From NCBI RefSeq assembly GCF_030063475.1, contig NZ_JASIRT010000003.1:1-64000 (forward strand): a stretch of 64,000 nucleotides of DNA, given 5' to 3'. The stretch comes from Roseomonas sp. E05. Its GTDB lineage: Bacteria; Pseudomonadota; Alphaproteobacteria; Acetobacterales; Acetobacteraceae. The notes under the pieces are model-generated. The model did no database searches and was not told the DNA's origin. It saw nothing but the letters and a program-made list of their open reading frames with translations. The position numbers and the translations under genes are program-made. Positions 19,778 to 27,102 of this stretch are shown piece by piece. Every line of letters begins with the position of its first letter. Position 1 is the stretch's first letter.

Positions 19778-19817
19778 GTTTATAAGTTTATAAGTTTATA
19801 AGTTTATAAGTTTATAA
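19778..19817. repeat. Five perfect tandem copies of GTTTATAA
   Basis: An 8-bp A/T-rich unit is repeated five times without error in an intergenic stretch before A/T-rich DNA (to about 19880). It may be a variable-number repeat prone to slippage, or iteron-like DNA of the island. Confidence 0.85.
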
Positions 19818-19879
19818 GCCATTTCTATGGAAATTAGAAAAAATAGTCAATATTTATTGATTTGTTCACAATGGGTATT

Positions 19880-20611
19880 TTAGTTAGCTAATATATGCCT
19901 CCTTAACCGACGTAACTCAGAGCGTGACGCTTCATCCCTGAATGCAGGGGCATTCCGTTCCAGCCAAGCCAGCCGCTGGTCCAGCTGCTCCTCCATCAGG
20001 GCCTCGCTTCGATCCCTGTTCCGCAGCTCTCCACCGACCGGGCCAGAGACCCGAATATGCGCCAGCAGGTGCGAGAACATCATCCGGTAAAGTCCTTCCG
20101 ATGGTCGGCCTTCCGCCAGGATGTGGTATTCGAACCGCCAGCGGCTTTCGCACCAGTTGTAATCAACCTCATCGATCCTGGTCGGCTTCATCCGGCGCTT
20201 GCGGCTGACCCGCTCCAGATGAAAAGCGATCAGGCGCAACTCATAGCCTTCCATATCCTCGCCCAGCGGCGTGCCGTCCTCCGGGTTCCGGCCTTCGTAG
20301 ATATCGGTAAACACGCCGAGTTCGGTGAAGAAGATCCGCAGCTTGCTATAGAGGGCGTCGATGCTGTTGGCGCTGAGCGTCATCTGCCGGGCGGCTTCGC
20401 CAGCCGGCTCATCCCTGGCAAAGCTCCAGAGCACGCGCTTGAACTGGTATTCGCTGAGTTTGGCCGAGCGGTAGAAGCGATTGGCGGGCTGCGCCGTTTT
20501 CGACTTCCTGCTCGCTGCCACAGCTAAGCTGCCTTTCTGTTTCAATGACTTGCGCCGCACGCTATTGCCTGCTGCATCGCCTTTGCTTGGGTAAAGCCCA
20601 GCTGTGAGCAT
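19880..20611 (-). CDS. Hypothetical island protein with a helix-turn-helix-like segment, 243 aa
   Basis: I start it at ATG 20611 (MLTAGLYPSKGDAAG); the frame is open to 20800, but the extra N terminus is Cys-rich and unlikely. The middle segment FYRSAKLSEYQFKRVLWSFARDEPAGEAARQMTLSANSIDALY looks like a helix-turn-helix of the sort at the N terminus of IS1595-type transposases, but no DDE catalytic core follows. The remainder is rich in Arg and Trp/Tyr (NWCESRWRFEYHILAEGRPSEGLYRMMF). Perhaps a DNA-binding regulator of the island. It diverges from the gene at 20781. Confidence 0.6.
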   Translation of the reverse strand: MLTAGLYPSKGDAAGNSVRRKSLKQKGSLAVAASRKSKTAQPANRFYRSAKLSEYQFKRVLWSFARDEPAGEAARQMTLSANSIDALYSKLRIFFTELGVFTDIYEGRNPEDGTPLGEDMEGYELRLIAFHLERVSRKRRMKPTRIDEVDYNWCESRWRFEYHILAEGRPSEGLYRMMFSHLLAHIRVSGPVGGELRNRDRSEALMEEQLDQRLAWLERNAPAFRDEASRSELRRLRRHILAN

Positions 20612-20780
20612 GGATCTCGCCGGTACGACCGCCCTACATTCCACTGCATCAAGCAAGGCGCAGCAACACCGCAGAGCGAATAGCAAGGACAGTAAGCAGG
20701 AATAAATTCCTTGTATGTTCTTGTTTTGTTCTGTATAGTCAACGAGCGCCGTTGTTGAAGCAGGAAGGAGGGCGTTTTTG

Positions 20781-21113
20781 ATGAACACCAACTTTCCCAA
20801 GCATGGCGCCGCCTCGGCGAAGTTGCCGGAGCCTTCCGGCGATCTTGGCCGCTACTGGTCCTATGTCGAGCATCTCGATGTCTCGGATGCTCGCAAGGCC
20901 GAGCTGCTGGAGGCTGTCTGGCGGATCATGCGCAGTTTCGTGGATCGCGCCTTTGGCGACGATCCTGCGCAGCTGGCGCGAATTGCTGGGGATAGAGATG
21001 AGTGCGCGCGTGATCGCAGGCCGCTCGCTAGGGTAGGATTCCAGCACACACAGAAAGCAGGCGACACCGGCGATCTGGCGGGCACGTTCCGCCGATGCGG
21101 CGAAGGCGAGTGA
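20781..21113 (+). CDS. Small hypothetical protein upstream of the serine recombinase, 110 aa
   Basis: The ATG at 20781 follows GAAGGAGGG. The first about 65 residues are well-formed (DLGRYWSYVEHLDVSDARKAELLEAVWRIMRSFVDRAFGDDP), a helix pair. After that the sequence becomes Arg/Gly-rich (DRDECARDRRPLARVGFQHTQKAG), which suggests that the C-terminal part is frameshifted or replaced. It ends 19 bp before the recombinase start, so the two probably share a transcript. Function unknown. Confidence 0.6.
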   Translation: MNTNFPKHGAASAKLPEPSGDLGRYWSYVEHLDVSDARKAELLEAVWRIMRSFVDRAFGDDPAQLARIAGDRDECARDRRPLARVGFQHTQKAGDTGDLAGTFRRCGEGE

Positions 21114-21132
21114 GAGGAGCGCTGTCCCACCC

Positions 21133-21850
21133 ATGAAAAAGAGCATCCTGGCCCAGGCCGTCATCTATTGCCGCGTTTCCGGCACCAAGCAGGTGCGCGA
21201 GGGCGATGGGCTGCGCAGCCAGGAGGCGCGCTGCCGCGAATATGCCGGCTACAAGGGCTATGAGGTCGCGGAAGTGTTCCGCGACGATGCCAGCGGCGGC
21301 AGCGCCGACCGCCCGGCGATGAAGGCGATGCTGGCCTCGCTTCGCAAGCGTCCGGGCTGCGTCGTCATTATCGACGATATCAGCCGCTTCGCCCGCGACA
21401 TTCGTGGCCATTGGGATCTGCGCGACCTGCTCCGCGAGGCGGGCGGCAAGCTCGAAAGCCCGTCGATTGAGTTCGGCGAGGATTCCGACTCGATCCTGGT
21501 CGAGAATCTGCTGGCGTCCGTCTCCCAGCATCAGCGCCAGAAGAACGCCGAGCAGACCAAGAACCGGATGCGGGCGCGGGCGATGAATGGCTATTGGGTC
21601 ATGCGGGCGCCGATTGGCTATCGCTATGAGCGGGTCGCCGGCCACGGCAAGATGCTGGTCCGGGACGAGCCGTTGGCCTCGATCATCGCCGAAGCCCTGG
21701 AAGGCTATGCCTCGGGCCGGTTCGAGACGCCGAGCGAGGTCAAGCGCTTCCTGGAGGCGCAAGCGGCCTATCCGCGCAATTCCAACAACGAGGTCCATAT
21801 CGAGCGGGTGAACGAGATGTTCACCCGGCCCGCCTATGCCGGCCATATCA
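21133..21850 (+). pseudogene. Large serine recombinase, 5' half, interrupted by a Tn3-family transposon
   Basis: It encodes the catalytic resolvase domain: AVIYCRVSGTKQVREGDGLR with the nucleophile Ser16, VVIIDDISRFARDIRG, and LVENLLASVSQHQRQKNAEQTKNRM. The start of the recombinase DNA-binding domain (PIGYRYERVAGHGKMLVRDE... MFTRPAYAGHI) follows. At 21850 the frame meets the transposon end and stops at 21888. The 3' half is at 27103-27959. Joining 21850 to 27103 gives the in-frame junction YAGHI-THEEWGLRLVP and a 524-aa protein. This was the likely integrase of the island; as it stands it lacks most of the DNA-binding and zinc-ribbon part. Confidence 0.9.
21845..21850 (+). repeat. Target-site duplication, left copy (ATATCA)
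   Basis: ATATCA directly precedes the left inverted repeat and the same six bases follow the right repeat at 27097-27102. Tn3-family elements make 5-bp duplications, so one of the six bases may be shared by chance. Confidence 0.85.
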
Positions 21851-21889
21851 GGGGTCGCGCCATAGGACGGATGCTGGAATCACCCTAAG
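21851..21889 (+). repeat. Left terminal inverted repeat of the Tn3-family transposon
   Basis: 39 bp starting GGGGTCGCGCCATAGGACGG and ending CACCCTAAG. It matches the reverse complement of 27058-27096 at 37 of 39 positions (differences at positions 7 and 22). GGGG at the outer end and TAAG at the inner end are typical of this family. Confidence 0.95.
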
Positions 21890-21940
21890 CGGGACGGATT
21901 GAGAACCGGCGATGAGAGGCTTGGCCCGCCCATTCTTGCC

Positions 21941-21970
21941 TTGACAGAACGAACAAAATAGGAACATATT
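21941..21970 (+). promoter_or_regulatory. SOS-type promoter: TTGACA -35 with a LexA box before a weak -10
   Basis: A perfect -35 hexamer TTGACA lies at 21941-21946. GAACAAAATAGGAAC at 21951-21965 is an exact GAAC-N7-GAAC direct repeat, the LexA operator of Alphaproteobacteria. CATATT at 21965-21970 could serve as the -10 with an 18-bp spacer. The operator fills the spacer, where bound LexA would block RNA polymerase. An AGAGGAGG ribosome site and the muramidase ATG follow at 21990-21999. LexA control is inferred from the motif and its placement. Confidence 0.75.
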
Positions 21971-21998
21971 CGCCGCGTTGGTTCGCTGAGAGGAGGCC

Positions 21999-22931
21999 AT
22001 GGCGCTTATCCCCCTCACTGAGACAGGCCTCCGCAGCGCCATGCGTGATCGCCGTTACTGGCAGTCGGGCCATCCTGAGCGAGAGGCATATGTGGGCTGG
22101 GTCAGCCACGGGTGGCGTGCGCTCGAAGGATCGCCGTACCAAGATCCCTCAGGCAGCTCGGTCGTCTTCGTTCAGGCCTACACGCGCGTCCGCGATGGGC
22201 ATACCGAGCAGGTGTCGGCCCACCAGAGGTCGGCTCCGGCTCGGACTGGCGACAACTCTGCCGGCGGAGCGGCCTTGCAGCAGACTAGCGGTGGCACGGA
22301 GGCACCGAATACGACGCCGAACGGCGCGGCACCGCCGCGACCGTCGGAGATCTCAACGAACGGCGCCGCTTTTCTCTACCAGTGGGAGGCGCGGGTCGGT
22401 GTGAGTGACCGGCCGCACTGGCCCGGCGGCAACAGCGGCGTGACGCTGGGGCCCGGCTACGACATGGGCGGTCGAACCCGCGAGCAGGTGCAAGGCGACC
22501 TGGCCGCGGCAGGATTGCCGGCCGACACCGCCGCCGCGCTCGCTGCCGGTGCCGGCCTTCGAGGCCAGGACGCCGGCAACTTCGCCACGACGCAGCGCGA
22601 TGCGGTGAGGCTCACCGACGACCAGCAGCAGGCGTTGATGACGATCGCGGTCGCGCCCGCGCAACGTGCTGTGGCGAACGCCGTGACGGTTCCGCTCAAC
22701 CAGAATCAGTACGACGCGCTTACCTCGCTGGCCTACAACATCGGAACGGGCGCCTTTCAACGCAGCACGCTGCTGCGTCGTTTGAACGCCGGGGATTATG
22801 CAGGCGCGGCGGAGCAGTTCGGGGTCTGGGTAAGGTCAGGGGGCGCTGATTCGCCCGGCCTCATCGCAAGGCGCGCTGCCGAGCGGCGCCTTTTCAAGTT
22901 CCCGGTCGGCACCGAGGGCGCGGTTCCATGA
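21999..22931 (+). CDS. Pesticin/GH24-type muramidase with an N-terminal extension (putative bacteriocin or effector)
   Basis: 310 aa; ATG 21999 follows AGAGGAGGCC. Residues 1-80 form a compact, non-hydrophobic N-terminal domain (MRDRRYWQSGHPEREAYVGW, then YTRVRDGHTEQVSAH); 80-120 is a Ser/Thr/Pro/Asn linker. From 121 the lysozyme domain follows: E130 in YQWEARVGV, SGVT149LGPGYD155MGG as in pesticin-like muramidases (a Glu/Thr/Asp active site with the same Thr-Asp spacing), then the GH24 core QYDALTSLAYNIGTGAF and STLLRRLNAGDYAGAAEQF. It should cleave the peptidoglycan glycan backbone. There is no signal peptide or holin, so export would need lysis or a delivery system. It is ATGA-coupled to an exported inhibitor-like protein and carries an SOS-type promoter. 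Alternatives: phage endolysin or T6SS effector. Confidence 0.85.
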   Translation: MALIPLTETGLRSAMRDRRYWQSGHPEREAYVGWVSHGWRALEGSPYQDPSGSSVVFVQAYTRVRDGHTEQVSAHQRSAPARTGDNSAGGAALQQTSGGTEAPNTTPNGAAPPRPSEISTNGAAFLYQWEARVGVSDRPHWPGGNSGVTLGPGYDMGGRTREQVQGDLAAAGLPADTAAALAAGAGLRGQDAGNFATTQRDAVRLTDDQQQALMTIAVAPAQRAVANAVTVPLNQNQYDALTSLAYNIGTGAFQRSTLLRRLNAGDYAGAAEQFGVWVRSGGADSPGLIARRAAERRLFKFPVGTEGAVP

Positions 22932-23344
22932 TTCGCCGAGCCGTTCTCGCTGTTGCTTTACTGACAGCCTGCTCCACAGCGGATGCTCAGTCACAGTTCG
23001 AACCAAACATGCAGCTGCTGGCCGTGTGCCGCGATGGCCCCACGAGCTCAACACCGACCGGCACTGCCATCTGCGCTCGCGAGGCAACGGATGCAGCGGA
23101 CCAGCGCATCGCGGTGTTGATCAGGGAGGCCAGATCGCCTGGCCTTGCGCTGCGCGGCGCCGATCTCTCGGCATCTCAGACGAATTGGCAGCGGTACCGA
23201 GACCTCCACTGCGGCCTGTTCGATCGGGGAGACGGATCGAGCGGCAGCCAGACACCTGCAGACATCCAGCTTTGCCGCCTTGCCCACAGCCTCCGGCGGG
23301 AGGCGGAGTTGAGAGAGCTGATCTACCTCATGGGCCCACGCTAG
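22928..23344 (+). CDS. LprI-like (DUF1311) exported lysozyme inhibitor, putative immunity protein
   Basis: 138 aa. The N terminus (MIRRAVLAVALLTACSTADA) is either a lipoprotein signal (LTAC, Cys15) or a Sec signal cleaved after ADA. The mature part has four Cys (34, 49, 95, 116) and the LprI/DUF1311 signature W87-QRYRDLHC95, followed by CRLAHSLRREAELREL. LprI proteins bind and inhibit lysozyme in the periplasm or at the envelope. Its ATG overlaps the muramidase stop (ATGA), so the two are made together. An exported inhibitor next to a muramidase suggests self-protection in the periplasm, by analogy with the pesticin immunity protein. The 3' end overlaps the convergent tnpR by 17 bp. Confidence 0.8.
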   Translation: MIRRAVLAVALLTACSTADAQSQFEPNMQLLAVCRDGPTSSTPTGTAICAREATDAADQRIAVLIREARSPGLALRGADLSASQTNWQRYRDLHCGLFDRGDGSSGSQTPADIQLCRLAHSLRREAELRELIYLMGPR

Positions 23345-23966
23345 AATCAGATCCGGATACCGCCGAACTCACCCTGGTCCGCCTCACAATGTCGGCCACG
23401 GTGTTCTTGCTCAGCCCCAGCTCGCGGCCGATCAAGCGATAGCTCCGCCCCTGGGCGATGAGGCTGAGAACCTTCGGCGCCAGCCGGTCCGACTTCGGCC
23501 GCTGCCCCGGCTGTCGGCCCAGCCGCTTGCCGCGCGCCTTCGCCGCGGCGATGCCGGAGCGGATGCGCTCCTGCGTCAACTCGCGCTCGAACTCGGCGAT
23601 GCCGGCGAGCACGGTCGCCATCATGCGCCCGTGCGGCGTTGAGAGGTCGAAGGCCATGCCGTTCAGCGCGACGAGCGAGACGTGCCTCGCCTCGAGCTCG
23701 CGCAAGGTAGCCAGCAGGTCCGTCGTGCTGCGGCCCCACCGCGACAGCTCAGTCACCAGCACCGCGTCGATCTCGCGCCGCTGCGCGAGCGCCATCACCT
23801 TCCGCCGCTCGGCCCGGTCGAGCCGCACCCCTGACGCAGTCTCCTTGTAGACCCCGACCACCTCGTAACCGGCGCGCGCCGCGAACGCGGCCAGATCGCG
23901 CTCCTGCCGCGCGCAGGACTGGTCGGCCGTCGAGACCCGACAGTAGAGGGCGGCGCGCTGTCCCAG
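23328..23966 (-). CDS. tnpR: Tn3-family serine resolvase
   Basis: About 212 aa. Catalytic domain: RAALYCRVSTADQSCARQERDL with the active Ser, VLVTELSRWGRSTTDLL, and GMAFDLSTPHGRMMATVLAGIAEFERELTQERIRSGIAAAKARGKRLGR. A C-terminal helix-turn-helix (SYRLIGRELGLSKNTVADIVRR) binds res. The start is uncertain: a CTG at 23966 follows GGGAGGGG and gives MGQRAALYCRVST; an in-frame TTG at 24029 would extend it by 21 residues. It resolves transposition cointegrates and is divergent from tnpA. Confidence 0.9.
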   Translation of the reverse strand: MGQRAALYCRVSTADQSCARQERDLAAFAARAGYEVVGVYKETASGVRLDRAERRKVMALAQRREIDAVLVTELSRWGRSTTDLLATLRELEARHVSLVALNGMAFDLSTPHGRMMATVLAGIAEFERELTQERIRSGIAAAKARGKRLGRQPGQRPKSDRLAPKVLSLIAQGRSYRLIGRELGLSKNTVADIVRRTRVSSAVSGSDSSVGP

Positions 23967-24053
23967 TTGAACCCCTCCCGCATGGCGGCCCGCAAGCCAC
24001 TGTTCCGGCTCGGCCCGGCACCGTAGCAATCAGCCTATACCTCAACTGGGACA
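23959..24053. promoter_or_regulatory. Candidate res site and divergent tnpR/tnpA promoter region
   Basis: A perfect 12-bp inverted repeat, TGTCCCAGTTGA (23959-23970) and TCAACTGGGACA (24042-24053), is separated by 71 bp. It lies between the divergent resolvase and transposase genes, where Tn3-family resolvases bind res subsites and repress both genes. One arm overlaps the resolvase N-terminal codons. Confidence 0.65.
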
Positions 24054-24060
24054 ACCCGCC

Positions 24061-27039
24061 ATGCCGAGACGACGCGCGCTCACCGGGGCGCAGCTCGCGG
24101 GGCTGCTCGCCCTGCCCGCCACGGAGGCCGAGCTGGTGCGGCACTGGGTGCTCGGCGACGCCGACCTCGCCGCGGTCGGCCGGCGGCGGCGCGACCACAA
24201 CCGGCTCGGCTTCGCCCTGCAGCTCTGCTCGCTGCGCTACCCCGGCCGGCCGCTCCGGCCCGGCGAGGCCGTGCCGGAGCCGGCGCTGCGCTTCGTGGCC
24301 GACGCGGTCGGTGCCGCGCCAGAGGCGGTCGCCGCTTACGGCACGCGGGCGCAGACCCGCTCCGCGCATCTCGACGAGCTTCGCGTCGCCTTCGGCTTCT
24401 CCGATCTCACGCCCGCCCGTCGGCGCGAGGTGGCGGCCTGGCTGCTGCCCGTGGCGCTCGCTACCACGAGCGCTGTGGCGGTCGCCACGGCGCTGCTGGA
24501 GGAGATACGGCGGCGGAGGCTGATCGTGCCCGGCTCCTCCATCGTCGAGGAGCTGACCGCGGCCGCGCTCACCGCCGCGGAGCGCCACGTCGCGCACCAG
24601 ATCACCGGCCGGATCACGCCGGCCCAGGCGAACGCGCTCGATGCTCTGCTGGCCGCCGAGCCGGGGACGGGAACGAGCGTCCTCGCCTGGGTTCGCCAGC
24701 CACCCGGCGCGCCGGGGCACCGCACCCTTGCACGCCTCGTCGTGGCGCTGGAGCGGCTGCGGGCGATCGGCCTCGACCCCGCCTGCACGGAGGGCGTCCA
24801 TCCCGAGCGCCTGCGCCGGCTGGCGCGCGAGGGCGGGCGCTTTACGGCCCAGCACCTCCGGACACTGTCGCCGCTTCGGCGCCGGGCCACGCTCGCCGCC
24901 ACGGTGCTCGACACGATCACGCGGCTGACCGACGACGGCGTCGGCACCTTCGACCGCGCCGTCAGGCGCATGTTCCGCCGGGCCGAGCTCGCCGAGGGCG
25001 ACGCGCTCCTGCGCGACGCACGCGCCGTCAACGACAAGGTCCGCCTGTTGGCCAGGCTGGGGGCGGCGCTCATCGAGGCCAGGGACGGCAGTGGCGATCT
25101 GGAGGCCGCAGTCGCCGACGCCGTCGGCTGGGACAGGCTCGCGCGCAGTATCGCCGAGGCCGAGCGCCTCGCGCGCCCAGACCGGGCCGACCTGCCGGCG
25201 CTCGCCGCCCGCGCTTGGCCGGTCCTGCGCCGGCTCGGCCCCACCTTCCTCGGCGCCTTCCGGCTTCGGGCCGTTCCTGCCTCGGCGGGGACGCTGCGCG
25301 CCGTCGAGGCGCTGCGCGAGGTCTACGCCAGCGGCGGCCGGCGATGGCCGGGGAGTCTGCCAACCTCCTTCCTGCGCCCAGCCTGGCGCGAAGCCGTCCG
25401 GGACGCGGGCGGGGGGTCACGGCGCGTTTGGGAGGCGGCAACGCTGCTCGCGCTGCGCGACCGGCTGCGGGCCGGCGACATCTGGGTAGAGGGCAGCCGG
25501 CAGTGGCGCGCCGTCGAGGACCAGCTCATCCCGCCCGCGCTCTTCGCCGCCATGCGCGACGCCGGGCCGCTGCCCGTCGCCGTGCCGGAGACAGCCGAGG
25601 CCTACCTCACGGAGCGCCGCACCACCCTCGACCGGCGTCTCGCCGAGATCGCAGCCAAGGCCGCGGCAGATCGTCTCGAGGACGTCCGCATCGCGGGCGA
25701 CGCGCTGCGGATCTCGCCGCTCAAGGCCGCCACGCCGGAGGAGGCCGAAGCGCTGGCCGAGCGCCTCTACGGCCTGGTCCCGGCAGTCCGCATCACCGAC
25801 CTGCTCGCCGAGGTCGACCGCTGGACGGACTTCGGCGCCGCCTTCACCCACCTGCACAGCGGGCTGACGGCCGGCGACCGGCGCGTCGTGCTCACCGCCG
25901 TGCTGGCGGACGCCACCAATCTCGGCCTGACGCGCATGGCCGACGCCTGCGCCGTCGCCACCTACCGCCAGCTCGCCTGGACGGCCGGCTGGCACCTGCG
26001 CGAGGAGACCTACCGACGGGCGCTCGCCATCCTGGTGAACGCCCAGCAGGCCCAGCCGCTCGCGGCGCATTTCGGCGCCGCCGACGTCTCCAGCTCCGAC
26101 GGCCAGCACTTCCCGGCCGGCGGGCCTGGCGAGGCGGTCGGCGCCGTCAACAGCCACTATGGCCGCGACGCGACGACGCTGCTCTACACCCACGTCAGCG
26201 CCCGCCACGCGCCCTTCCACACCGTCGCCATCCTGCCCTCCAGCGAGGCGGCGCACGTCATTGACGGCCTGCTTTACCACGAGGCCGACCTCGCCAGCGC
26301 GGTGCACCACACCGACGGCGGCGGCGTCAGCGACCACGTCTTCGCGCTCGCCCATGTGCTCGGCTTCCGCTTCGCGCCGCGCATCCCGAACCTGGCCGAG
26401 CGACGCCTCTATGCCTTCAGCCCTGGCTCCACCTGGCCGGCGCTGCAGCCCTTCATCGCCGGCATCGTGGATACGAAGCTCATTGCCGCGCACTGGGAGG
26501 AGGTGCTGCGGCTCGCCGCCTCGGTGCGCACCGGCCGGGTCAGCGCATCGCTGATGCTGAAGCGCCTCGGCGCCTACCCGCGGCAGAACGGCCTCGCGCT
26601 GGCGCTGCGCGAGATTGGCCGGGTCGAGCGGACGCTCTTCACGCTCGACTGGCTGGAGCGGCCCGAGCTGCGCCGGCAGGCCACGGCAGAGCTGAACAAG
26701 GGCGAGGCCCGGAATGCGCTCGCCCGCGCCGTGTGCTTCCACCGCCTCGGCCGGCTGCGCGACCGCACCGCCGAGCTGCAGCAGCACCGCGCCAGCGGCC
26801 TCGCCCTCGTCACCGCCGCCATCGCGCTGTGGAACACGGTCTATCTCGGCCGCGCGCTCGACGTCCTGCGCGGCCGCGGTGAGACGGTCCCGGACACGCT
26901 GCTCGCCCACCTCGCCCCGCTTGGCTGGCAGCACGTCAACCTCACCGGCGACTACCTCTGGGGTCAGGGCGGAGGCGTCGGCCCGGACGGCTTCCGGCCG
27001 CTCCGCGGCAGTCGTCACACCGTGGCCGACGCCGCCTGA
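24061..27039 (+). CDS. tnpA: Tn3-family transposase
   Basis: 992 aa, full length for the family (about 950-1010). The N-terminal DUF4158-type DNA-binding region (RRRALTGAQLAGLLALP, RRRRDHNRLGFALQLCSLRYPG) is followed by the DDE catalytic part with Asp near 680 (DVSSSDGQHFPAGG) and Asp near 752 (VHHTDGGGVSDHVFAL). The C-terminal region (GLALALREIGRVERTLFTLDWL, LNKGEARNALARAV, LLAHLAPLGWQHVNLTGDYLW) carries the third acidic residue. It ends 18 bp before the right inverted repeat. No frameshift seen. Confidence 0.97.
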   Translation: MPRRRALTGAQLAGLLALPATEAELVRHWVLGDADLAAVGRRRRDHNRLGFALQLCSLRYPGRPLRPGEAVPEPALRFVADAVGAAPEAVAAYGTRAQTRSAHLDELRVAFGFSDLTPARRREVAAWLLPVALATTSAVAVATALLEEIRRRRLIVPGSSIVEELTAAALTAAERHVAHQITGRITPAQANALDALLAAEPGTGTSVLAWVRQPPGAPGHRTLARLVVALERLRAIGLDPACTEGVHPERLRRLAREGGRFTAQHLRTLSPLRRRATLAATVLDTITRLTDDGVGTFDRAVRRMFRRAELAEGDALLRDARAVNDKVRLLARLGAALIEARDGSGDLEAAVADAVGWDRLARSIAEAERLARPDRADLPALAARAWPVLRRLGPTFLGAFRLRAVPASAGTLRAVEALREVYASGGRRWPGSLPTSFLRPAWREAVRDAGGGSRRVWEAATLLALRDRLRAGDIWVEGSRQWRAVEDQLIPPALFAAMRDAGPLPVAVPETAEAYLTERRTTLDRRLAEIAAKAAADRLEDVRIAGDALRISPLKAATPEEAEALAERLYGLVPAVRITDLLAEVDRWTDFGAAFTHLHSGLTAGDRRVVLTAVLADATNLGLTRMADACAVATYRQLAWTAGWHLREETYRRALAILVNAQQAQPLAAHFGAADVSSSDGQHFPAGGPGEAVGAVNSHYGRDATTLLYTHVSARHAPFHTVAILPSSEAAHVIDGLLYHEADLASAVHHTDGGGVSDHVFALAHVLGFRFAPRIPNLAERRLYAFSPGSTWPALQPFIAGIVDTKLIAAHWEEVLRLAASVRTGRVSASLMLKRLGAYPRQNGLALALREIGRVERTLFTLDWLERPELRRQATAELNKGEARNALARAVCFHRLGRLRDRTAELQQHRASGLALVTAAIALWNTVYLGRALDVLRGRGETVPDTLLAHLAPLGWQHVNLTGDYLWGQGGGVGPDGFRPLRGSRHTVADAA

Positions 27040-27057
27040 TGTTCCCGCTCCGTCCCG

Positions 27058-27096
27058 CTTAGGGTGATTCCAGCCTCCGTCCTATGGCGTGACCCC
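27058..27096 (-). repeat. Right terminal inverted repeat of the Tn3-family transposon
   Basis: 39 bp. Read on the minus strand it begins GGGGTCACGCCATAGGACGG and ends CACCCTAAG, matching the left repeat at 37 of 39 positions. Confidence 0.95.
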
Positions 27097-27102
27097 ATAT
27101 CA
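27097..27102 (+). repeat. Target-site duplication, right copy (ATATCA)
   Basis: Identical to 21845-21850. Its location immediately outside the right inverted repeat confirms transposition into the recombinase gene. Confidence 0.85.

Larger units (their letters stand above)
21851..27096. mobile_element. Complete Tn3-family transposon with a muramidase/inhibitor cargo
   Basis: About 5.2 kb, bounded by 39-bp terminal inverted repeats that begin GGGGTC and end CCTAAG, and flanked by a short target duplication. Gene order: cargo muramidase and LprI-like inhibitor (plus), serine resolvase tnpR (minus), tnpA (plus). The resolvase and transposase are divergent around a candidate res site, the usual Tn3-family layout. 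The cargo sits between the left repeat and tnpR. All parts needed for transposition appear intact, so the insertion may be recent. Confidence 0.95.

Noticed and set aside
21845-27102. Tn3 ends read as part of a composite transposon with the IS remnants at 36-37.7 kb
   Set aside because: The inverted repeats and target duplication define a self-contained unit; the remnants are different IS families outside it.
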